Of a stretch of DNA of 64,000 nt, positions 57,686-64,000 are shown piece after piece. Positions within the stretch are counted from its first letter, which is position 1. The number at the start of each line of letters is the position of its first letter. Source of the stretch: Saprospiraceae bacterium (GTDB taxonomy: Bacteria > Bacteroidota > Bacteroidia > Chitinophagales > Saprospiraceae); the NCBI GenBank assembly GCA_019187225.1, contig JABAQQ010000042.1, positions 1 through 64,000 of the forward strand, in the 5' to 3' direction. The notes beneath the pieces were generated by a model. That model ran no database searches. It had not been told where the DNA came from and worked only from the letters and a program-made list of their open reading frames with translations. Both the position numbers and the translations under genes were made by a program.

Positions 57686-58243
57686 TTATTCACTCCATCG
57701 GTATCCGCCGGCATCCAGGCCCGCCAGATCGAGTACCCGGTCAACAACAGTCGCGGCAATACCTTCCAGATCGCTCGGTTTGGAATAAAACGACGGGCAG
57801 GCCGGGCAAATAATCCCTCCTGCTTCGGTCACCACTTTCATATTGTTAATATGGATGAGGCTCAACGGCGCGTCGCGGGTGACCAGAATAAGCCGGCGAC
57901 GCTCTTTCAGCGCCACATCGGCAGCGCGGGTCACGAGGTCGTTGCTGATACCCGTAGCGATGCGCGCCAAAGTCCCCATCGAGCAGGGGCATACGATCAT
58001 GGTATCGTATTTCGCCGACCCGGAGGCGAAAGGGGCATAAAAATCATTTTTTTCATAGAATTGAAAGGGATAACGGGAAAAATCCACCGGTCCGATTTCC
58101 AGCTCCCAATTCACTTTGGCATTGTCGGATAAAACCACGCCAACTGCATTCCATTGATCCTGAATCTGCAACAATTTGTCCAGCAACACCTTGGCATAGA
58201 TGGAACCGGAAGAACCAGTAATGGCGACGACAAGTTTTTTCAT
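57686..58243 (-). CDS. ubiX: flavin prenyltransferase UbiX
   Basis: 185 residues. AITGSSGSIYAKVLL at the N-terminus, CPCSMGTLARIATGISNDL, and RDAPLSLIHINNM near the C-terminus are the family motifs. It makes prenylated FMN for UbiD-type decarboxylases. No ubiD is in the window. It is convergent with psd. Confidence 0.93.
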   Translation of the reverse strand: MKKLVVAITGSSGSIYAKVLLDKLLQIQDQWNAVGVVLSDNAKVNWELEIGPVDFSRYPFQFYEKNDFYAPFASGSAKYDTMIVCPCSMGTLARIATGISNDLVTRAADVALKERRRLILVTRDAPLSLIHINNMKVVTEAGGIICPACPSFYSKPSDLEGIAATVVDRVLDLAGLDAGGYRWSE

Positions 58244-58290
58244 GATAAACCCGAAATCCTGTTCATAATTCGAAACGCCGGAATCCTGCG

Positions 58291-60942
58291 CTACTTCCCG
58301 AACCCAATCCCCCTCCGAACGAACAAATTCAGTTTGTTCTTGTCGAACGTGAACGTCGCCACGTCGTCCAGCGTAATGGTATGGGCATCCGGTTCGTCCC
58401 TGAGTTTTGCGGCAGCCACCCGGAGGTTCTGGTTCTTGATGGCTTCCAGCACGACCTGTCGCACCGTACGGGCATTGCCGAAGTATTTGTCACGGAATTG
58501 ATGCAGGAACGCCATGTATTTGCCCAGGTGCTCGCGGGCTTCTTCTTCGACCCTGTAGTTCTCTTGCTGGAACATATAAAGTGCAATTTCGAGCAACTCT
58601 TCCGGCGCATAATCCTCAAACCGCAGTATTTTGTCGAAACGGCTGGCAAGCCCCGGGTTTGCTTTGAGGAAATTGTCCATATTTTCAGGATAACCGGCTA
58701 CAAAAACGAAGAATTCGCCTCGTTTGTCCTCCATGCGTTTGAGCAGGGTCTGTACGGCTTCGTCGCCGAAGTCGCCTCCGTGGGCGCCCCTGCCGGGCGA
58801 AGTCAGCGCATAGGCTTCGTCAATGAACAGGACGCCGCCCATGGCTTCATCCACCCTTTCGGCGGTTTTGATGGCCGTTTGGCCGACAAAGCCTGCCACA
58901 AGTCCCTGGCGATCCGTTTCTATCATGTGTCCGCGTTCGAGCACACCGAGGGCTTTGTAAATTTTGGTGAGGATGCGCGCAACCGTCGTTTTTCCGGTAC
59001 CGGGATTGCCTACGAACACGGTATGCAGGAAGAAACGGCCCAATACATCGCGCCCCGTCTCCCGGTAATAGCGCACAAGATGAACGAGTTCGCGGATATC
59101 ATTTTTAACGTTCTGCATGCCGATGAGGCTGTCGAGTTCGTGCAATGCCTGGTTGAGCAGCGCTTCATCCACCGGTATATGCGGCAAGACGCGTTTGCGG
59201 GCAACGCGTACTTTTTCAACGTCATCACGCAAAATGACCTTCAAAGAGTCCGCGGGTAGCTCGCGCACTTCGGGGTGCGCCATCATGCGCAGACCGAGTT
59301 GTATCTTGGCCTTGTCTATCAGATCATGTACGAAACGGGCGTTACCGAACGCGCGGTCGCGGCTTCGGAAAGCCTCCGTGATCAATTCGTCTATCAGGTC
59401 TTTCGCTTCTTTGGCCAGCATCACCTCTTTTTCGCGGGTGGCGTATTCAGCGATCTGGCTCAGTTCCTGAGGCAGATAGTCGGGAAACTCGAAAGTGAGT
59501 TTGAAACGGCTGCGCAGACCGGGGTTACTGTCGAGGAACGTTTTCATTTCTTTCGGATAACCCGCGACGATGATGGCGATGTCACCCGGTCCGTTGGAGA
59601 GTTCCTTCACTAATATCTCGATGACTTCCCTGCCAAAATCCTTGGAATCTTCCGTACTGCGCGCCAGCGCATAGGCTTCGTCAATGAACAACACGCCGCC
59701 ACGCGCCATCTCGATGGCGTCTTTCACCTTGGGAGCGGTTTGACCGATGTATTCGCCGACCAGGTCCGTGCGATCCACTTCGTGAACGTGCCCTTTGGTG
59801 AGCAGACCCATTTTTTTGTACAGGCGACCCATCATTTTGGCGACGGTTGTCTTGCCCGTACCCGGGTTGCCTATAAAGACCGAATGTACATTAATGCCAT
59901 CTTTTTCGGCAAAACCTTTTTCCTTTCTAAGTTGCAGGAATTGAATGTATTGTGCGTGTTCGCGGACTTTGGTTTTGATTTCCGACAAACCGATGAGCGC
60001 ATCCAGTTTTTCCAGCACCTCTTCAAAAGTCTCGGTGTCTTCCTCTTCGGGTTGCAGGAAAATTTGCTGGCCTTTGTCGGGCAGCCACACGCCGTTGACG
60101 CCTTCTTCCCAATCCGTTCCAACCTCGAAGGGCATGATGGCGAGCAATTGATCCATGAATACGATCTCAGCGGTATAGCGGTCGTTGCGCCATGAACCTT
60201 TCACATTACTCCCCCACCCTGCCGTGATCTTCAATCCGTCGTCGCTTTTCTCCACCCGGTGGAGCCGGACTACCTGGCCTTTTAATTCGCGGGCGTCGTT
60301 GTAGAATTTGATAAAAAGTTCGCACTGCCATTGTTTGCTCAACAGCAGGTTTTTAAGCGTTACCTCGGCATAGATATAGCGGGTTTCCTCCCCCTGAAAA
60401 CGCCGCATATAAAGGCGTTCGAACTCAGGCGTATCGTCGTAGGGGCCTTCGTACATGCGCAGGGAAGTTATCTGGCAATAAGGGTTTTCGGTTTTGGTAA
60501 GTGGCCGGCCCGCGTCTTCGATGTAAAAATATTTGGTGGCGACTTTTTCTCCTTCGATCCATGCTTCCCAGTAGTAGGCGCCTTTTTTCCAAAAAACGCC
60601 CTCCTGTTTGTTGCCCCACCCCTCGCGTATATAGCCGACGGGGTCGTATTTGCTTACTTTGCGGCGGAAGGGGAGGTTGCAAATCTCTTTGCGTTGCTTT
60701 TTTACTGCATAACAGCGCAGTTCCACATTTACTTCCCAATCCTCGATGTCGAAATATTTATTGTAAAAAGACAGTTCCGCGTAGATGTAGGTCGTTTCGA
60801 GGCGGTCGAACACCTGGCGGTATTTCTTTTTGTTGTCGGCCAGCCACTCCGTGGAAGCGTATATTTTCAGTTCGCGGAATTTCCAGCGTTTGAATTCTCC
60901 GCTTTCCTGAGGTGTTTGCGATTGATGGGTCCCGAATTGCAT
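58291..60942 (-). CDS. double AAA+ (CbbX/SpoVK-like) ATPase with two N-terminal beta domains
   Basis: 883 residues. Two similar beta-rich domains lie at about 48-142 and 186-275, each with a YIYAE strand and a GWG turn. Two AAA+ modules of the CbbX/SpoVK type follow: Walker [10 protein letters not shown] at 358-366 with [10 protein letters not shown] at 415-424, and Walker A again at 645-653 with [10 protein letters not shown] at 702-711. CbbX-type ATPases remodel Rubisco; related ones are poorly known. Here it is the last gene of an operon with a LytTR regulator (4-nt spacing), which suggests a signalling or secretion-control role. No Rubisco is present. Confidence 0.85.
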   Translation of the reverse strand: MQFGTHQSQTPQESGEFKRWKFRELKIYASTEWLADNKKKYRQVFDRLETTYIYAELSFYNKYFDIEDWEVNVELRCYAVKKQRKEICNLPFRRKVSKYDPVGYIREGWGNKQEGVFWKKGAYYWEAWIEGEKVATKYFYIEDAGRPLTKTENPYCQITSLRMYEGPYDDTPEFERLYMRRFQGEETRYIYAEVTLKNLLLSKQWQCELFIKFYNDARELKGQVVRLHRVEKSDDGLKITAGWGSNVKGSWRNDRYTAEIVFMDQLLAIMPFEVGTDWEEGVNGVWLPDKGQQIFLQPEEEDTETFEEVLEKLDALIGLSEIKTKVREHAQYIQFLQLRKEKGFAEKDGINVHSVFIGNPGTGKTTVAKMMGRLYKKMGLLTKGHVHEVDRTDLVGEYIGQTAPKVKDAIEMARGGVLFIDEAYALARSTEDSKDFGREVIEILVKELSNGPGDIAIIVAGYPKEMKTFLDSNPGLRSRFKLTFEFPDYLPQELSQIAEYATREKEVMLAKEAKDLIDELITEAFRSRDRAFGNARFVHDLIDKAKIQLGLRMMAHPEVRELPADSLKVILRDDVEKVRVARKRVLPHIPVDEALLNQALHELDSLIGMQNVKNDIRELVHLVRYYRETGRDVLGRFFLHTVFVGNPGTGKTTVARILTKIYKALGVLERGHMIETDRQGLVAGFVGQTAIKTAERVDEAMGGVLFIDEAYALTSPGRGAHGGDFGDEAVQTLLKRMEDKRGEFFVFVAGYPENMDNFLKANPGLASRFDKILRFEDYAPEELLEIALYMFQQENYRVEEEAREHLGKYMAFLHQFRDKYFGNARTVRQVVLEAIKNQNLRVAAAKLRDEPDAHTITLDDVATFTFDKNKLNLFVRRGIGFGK

Positions 60943-60946
60943 AAAA

Positions 60947-61675
60947 TCATAACCTGTTTTTGTCGATCATTTCCAACAACTCGTCCCGGTAGTTTTTGCC
61001 AATGGGGAGCAGTTTGGGTTTGTCTTTTTCCTGTACTTCCACCATATTGCCTTCAATGGCTGTGATCTTGTCCATAGCCACGATGTAGGAGCGGTGAATG
61101 CGCTTGAATCTTCCCTGGGGAAGTTTGTCTTCGAGGCTTTTCATGGTTTGGAGCGTAATGACGCGTCCTTGCACGAGGCGAATGATAACGTAATCTTTTA
61201 GTCCTTCGATGTAGATGATGTCGTCAAAATTGACCTTGACAAGTTTTTTGTCGGCTTTTACAAAAAAGAATTCCTGCCCGTCATAGTGTTGGTTGGAGGC
61301 GTTGTTATCGCGTTGAGCCATATCAGCGTGTTCCACAGCCTTGTTCACGGCTTTCACAAAGCGTTCGAGTGAAATGGGTTTGAGCAGGTAATCGAGCGCG
61401 TTGAGATCGAATCCCTGGATCGCATAGTTTGGGTAAGCTGTCGTGAACACGATCATAGGTGGTTTGGACAGTGTTTTAACAAAATCTATACCCGTAAGTT
61501 GCGGCATCTGGATATCGAGGAACATCAGGTCAATGTCGTGGCTTTTCAAAGCCTCGTTGGCTTCGAGCGCATTGCTGCAACGTTTTACGAGGCGGAGGTC
61601 GGACATTTGAGCGATGTAGGTTTCGAGCACATCCAGTGCGAGGGGTTCATCGTCAACGATAAGTACATTTAACAT
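60947..61675 (-). CDS. LytTR family response regulator
   Basis: 242 residues. Receiver domain with [14 protein letters not shown], phosphoacceptor Asp in [15 protein letters not shown] (about residue 54) and KPISLERF; then a LytTR DNA-binding domain with [30 protein letters not shown] and [13 protein letters not shown]. It is controlled by the histidine kinase upstream. It lies 4 nt before the AAA+ gene, so both are on one transcript. Confidence 0.93.
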   Translation of the reverse strand: MLNVLIVDDEPLALDVLETYIAQMSDLRLVKRCSNALEANEALKSHDIDLMFLDIQMPQLTGIDFVKTLSKPPMIVFTTAYPNYAIQGFDLNALDYLLKPISLERFVKAVNKAVEHADMAQRDNNASNQHYDGQEFFFVKADKKLVKVNFDDIIYIEGLKDYVIIRLVQGRVITLQTMKSLEDKLPQGRFKRIHRSYIVAMDKITAIEGNMVEVQEKDKPKLLPIGKNYRDELLEMIDKNRL

Positions 61676-61933
61676 GAGCAGTCGGGTTTCGGATCCGGAT
61701 TCTGGTTTTAGGCACCCATCCTTTTCTCCTTGCCACAAGGCAAAGGATGGCTGAATCGAAAAGAATGGCCTAAGGTAAATTGCTCCGGCAGAATGGCAAA
61801 AATTTTTTTGAACTTCGATGCAGGAAATCAGGTATCAAAATGCAGGCATGTTGATAGTCAATGTTTTGAGAAAATACCGGAGACTGGCAAGAATGTCCCC
61901 CTCCTGGCTGCCAGAAATGCAGGCATTGCCCGG
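61676..61933. other. gap between the histidine-kinase and regulator genes
   Basis: 258 nt with no gene supported. It is AT-moderate with no clear hairpin or repeat; the regulator may have its own promoter here. Confidence 0.35.
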
Positions 61934-62983
61934 TCAAATCATTTTCAAATACAGGGTCACCGCGAAACGGTGCGGCTCGTTCTGTACCGTTAGCGTGTGA
62001 TTTTCAGGATACAGCAATTGCAATCGTTGTCTGACATTGGTCAATCCGATGCCGCCGCTTCGGGGGTGATCCTGACGTGGCAACCGTTCGACTTTGCTGT
62101 TTTCAATAAAAAATTCGAGGTCTTCACCCGATACGCGCAGGTGTATCCGAACGAATCCCCCGCCCTGAATATGTGTATTGAGTCCGTGTTTGAAACTGTT
62201 TTCGAGGAAAGGAACGAACAACAAAGGTGCCACCATTTGTTCGCTGATATGACCCTCCGTTGTGAACCTGATTTCGGCGTCTTTCGGTTGTCGCAGGCGT
62301 TCGAGGTCGAGGTAGTTGTGAATGTACTGTATCTCTTTGCTCAGCAGGACGCGCCTTTCGTTGCATTCATAAAGCATGTAACGCATGATCTCACTGAGTT
62401 TCAGCACAATTTCCGGCGCTTTATCGCTTTTCTTGAGGGTCAGCGCATACAGGTTATTGAGGGTATTGAATAAAAAATGCGGGTTGATCTGACTTTTCAA
62501 AAAACGCAGTTCAGATTGCATGCTTTGCGTGAGCAATGCTTGTTTTTCGGTCTGGTAATGCCACCAATCCATGATAACCCGCAAAATGGTGGAAAGAATG
62601 GTGACAAAAAGATTGCCCAGGAAAAGCAAAAACTGCCCTTCGACGATACTGGCCCGGTAAGCGGGCTCATCGTAGTACTTGAGGTAGAACACCAGCACCA
62701 TGATGGGCGTCACAATAGCGCTCATGGCCAGTACCAATCCGAAATAAATAAATCCATGCCGCGCTAAATAATTGGGGATCAGGTAAAAAAGATTGACGTA
62801 GACCAAAAAGGCATAAAACAACAAATGAATGGATTCGTCGGCCAGCGCGGCATAAATATCCCCGTTCTTGCTGTAATTCGACCACAGCATAATGCCGTAC
62901 AACATCAACCAGAACAGGGTGTGATACACCGGCCGTCTGTTCAAAAAGCGATAAATGTTGTCGAGAATATGCCTGGTTTTCAT
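61934..62983 (-). CDS. LytS-type sensor histidine kinase
   Basis: 349 residues. About four to six N-terminal membrane segments, then the HisKA_7TM-independent His_kinase domain: SQINPHFLFNTLNNLYAL carries the phosphorylated His, followed by LSEIMRYMLYEC, PLLFVPFLENSFKHGL (N-box) and SGGIGLTNVRQRLQLLYPE (G-box). It pairs with the LytTR regulator downstream. The signal is unknown. Confidence 0.93.
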   Translation of the reverse strand: MKTRHILDNIYRFLNRRPVYHTLFWLMLYGIMLWSNYSKNGDIYAALADESIHLLFYAFLVYVNLFYLIPNYLARHGFIYFGLVLAMSAIVTPIMVLVFYLKYYDEPAYRASIVEGQFLLFLGNLFVTILSTILRVIMDWWHYQTEKQALLTQSMQSELRFLKSQINPHFLFNTLNNLYALTLKKSDKAPEIVLKLSEIMRYMLYECNERRVLLSKEIQYIHNYLDLERLRQPKDAEIRFTTEGHISEQMVAPLLFVPFLENSFKHGLNTHIQGGGFVRIHLRVSGEDLEFFIENSKVERLPRQDHPRSGGIGLTNVRQRLQLLYPENHTLTVQNEPHRFAVTLYLKMI

Positions 62984-63116
62984 AATTTGGCAAAAAAAAC
63001 ACTAAACCTCCGGGCTTTTGTAATTTTTAGATAAAACGGGAAACCCTCCGGATAAAGCATTGGTTTAAGGACTTCCAAAAGCCGCCGGTACACACAGGTA
63101 AAAGTAGTTTTCCATT

Positions 63117-63124
63117 TACCTTTG
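63117..63124 (+). promoter_or_regulatory. putative queD-folE promoter -7 box (TACCTTTG)
   Basis: Exact TAnnTTTG match 27 nt before the queD ATG at 63152. Confidence 0.5.
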
Positions 63125-63151
63125 CGCCCGCAAAAGAAAGAAGGGATATCA

Positions 63152-63571
63152 ATGGTTTACATCACCCGGATCGAACGATTTAATGCCGCCCACAAACTCT
63201 GGGTGGAAGGCTGGACGGAAGAACAAAACATTGCGGTGTTCGGCAAGTGTTCCAACAAAAACTGGCACGGCCACAATTACACCCTGCACGTTACGGTGAA
63301 AGGCGACCCCGACCCGGTTACGGGTTTTGTCATCGACGTGAAAAAACTCAGCGTACTGATCAAAGAACACGTGACCGATCACCTCGACCACAGCAATCTC
63401 AATCTGGACGTGGATTTTATCCCGAAAGGAATGCAACCAACCACGGAAAACCTTGTTATCCTGATCTGGGAGCGCTTGGGAAAAGCGCTGGAACCCTACA
63501 CTTGCCAACTCCACGCCATCAAACTCTGGGAAACCGAAACGATTTATGCCGAATACTATGGCCTACCGTAA
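63152..63571 (+). CDS. queD: 6-carboxytetrahydropterin synthase (QueD/PTPS family)
   Basis: 139 residues. The zinc ligands are in FNAAHKL and WHGHNY, the catalytic Cys is in [12 protein letters not shown], and the C-terminal [12 protein letters not shown] carries the pterin-binding Glu. It turns dihydroneopterin triphosphate into 6-carboxytetrahydropterin for queuosine, or acts as a PTPS. The last 14 nt overlap folE, which makes its substrate, so the two steps are co-expressed. Confidence 0.92.
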   Translation: MVYITRIERFNAAHKLWVEGWTEEQNIAVFGKCSNKNWHGHNYTLHVTVKGDPDPVTGFVIDVKKLSVLIKEHVTDHLDHSNLNLDVDFIPKGMQPTTENLVILIWERLGKALEPYTCQLHAIKLWETETIYAEYYGLP

Positions 63572-64000
63572 ATCCGATCACTACGACGAAACGCTTACCG
63601 AGCAACTAAAATCTTTTTATGACCGTGTGTTGACGGGAGTTGGTGAAGACACTTCGCGGGAAGGCATCGTCAAGACTCCCGAACGCGCTGCCAAGGCCAT
63701 TCAATTCCTCACGCAGGGTTACAAACAGGACGCTGCGGCGATTCTGCGCTCGGCGATGTTCACAGAGGACTACAGTGAAATGGTCATCGTCAAGGACATC
63801 GAGTTGTATTCGCTGTGCGAACATCACATGCTGCCTTTTTTTGGCAAAGCGCACGTAGCATACATCCCGAATGGCCGCATTGTCGGCCTGAGCAAGATAC
63901 CCCGCGTGGTGGACGTGTATGCGCGCCGCCTGCAGGTACAGGAACGACTGACGCTTGAGATACGCGATGTGATCCAGGAAACTTTGCAACCGCTCGGCGT
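63558..64000 (+). CDS. folE: GTP cyclohydrolase I, 3' end beyond the window
   Basis: An ATG at 63558 opens a frame of 147 complete codons to the window edge. It reads [34 protein letters not shown], the zinc motif [23 protein letters not shown] and [23 protein letters not shown], all typical of FolE. It converts GTP to dihydroneopterin triphosphate. Family length is about 190-220, so about 50-70 residues lie outside. It overlaps queD by 14 nt. Confidence 0.93.
   Translation, partial: MAYRKSDHYDETLTEQLKSFYDRVLTGVGEDTSREGIVKTPERAAKAIQFLTQGYKQDAAAILRSAMFTEDYSEMVIVKDIELYSLCEHHMLPFFGKAHVAYIPNGRIVGLSKIPRVVDVYARRLQVQERLTLEIRDVIQETLQPLG

Noticed and set aside
58291-60942. Rubisco activase (CbbX) annotation
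   Set aside because: Two AAA+ modules with duplicated beta domains and no Rubisco genes; only the AAA+ modules resemble CbbX.

Overview
The window is a chromosomal segment of a Bacteroidota member, probably from the Saprospiraceae/Lewinella side of the phylum (the phylum is well supported, the family is inference). The pointers are several proteins with type IX secretion (T9SS) C-terminal sorting domains, a PorP/SprF family protein, a fused SecDF, a LytS/LytTR two-component pair, a gamma-alpha fused 2-oxoacid:ferredoxin oxidoreductase, near-absence of Shine-Dalgarno sequences, and many promoter -7 boxes of the TAnnTTTG type. Base composition is moderate and coding density is high. No rRNA, tRNA, CRISPR array or intact transposase was seen.

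Layout. 0.2-8.5 kb: pyrRB, a DUF1801 protein, a tandem SnoaL-like protein, a methyltransferase with an alpha/beta-hydrolase remnant, a lipoprotein, a DUF1360 pair and tex. 8.6-9.2 kb: a DUF6922 gene with a truncated AbiEii-type nucleotidyltransferase. 9.2-15.3 kb: steroid-reductase-like protein, epimerase, murI, ccmE (CxxxY type) and ccmF. 15.5-20.5 kb: trxB, class II aldolase, DedA and a GltD-like FAD/[4Fe-4S] oxidoreductase. 20.5-26.4 kb: lspA, then a small accessory island (VapBC-like pair, orphan small genes, two copies of a degraded coding tail), then korA-korB. 26.5-44.3 kb: secreted nuclease, flippase-like protein, Mpo1-like protein, PorP/SprF, asparaginase-family hydrolase, lipoproteins, GNAT, CDF transporter, AcpH, and large T9SS cargo proteins (PKD and BNR repeats). 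44.4-52 kb: PfkB kinase, groES-groEL and secDF. 52-64 kb: a degenerate two-TM channel-like protein, M19 dipeptidase, a coiled-coil protein with six 54-bp repeats, asd, psd, ubiX, a double-AAA+ protein in an operon with a LytTR regulator and histidine kinase, queD and folE (cut by the window edge).

The most unusual layer is intergenic. At about a dozen loci the DNA directly 5' of a start codon consists of short tandem words of about 7 bp that are G-poor in the mRNA sense. The word differs from locus to locus (for example CCAACAA, TCCACCG, GTCCAAT, AATCCGA), while period, strand bias and position are kept. At several loci a complementary G-rich arm precedes the C/A-rich arm, so the transcript could fold into a long hairpin. 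Separate hairpin families sit at gene ends, including a perfect 26-bp stem after secDF and three terminators that share the arms ACATGAGT/ACTCATGT.

Functionally the coherent groups are pyrimidine synthesis and its regulation (pyrR-pyrB), cytochrome c maturation (ccmE, ccmF), a reductive 2-oxoacid oxidoreductase module (GltD-like protein with KorAB) that has been split by an insertion, envelope and secretion functions (lspA, secDF, PorP, T9SS cargo), the chaperonin, and pterin/queuosine synthesis (queD-folE).
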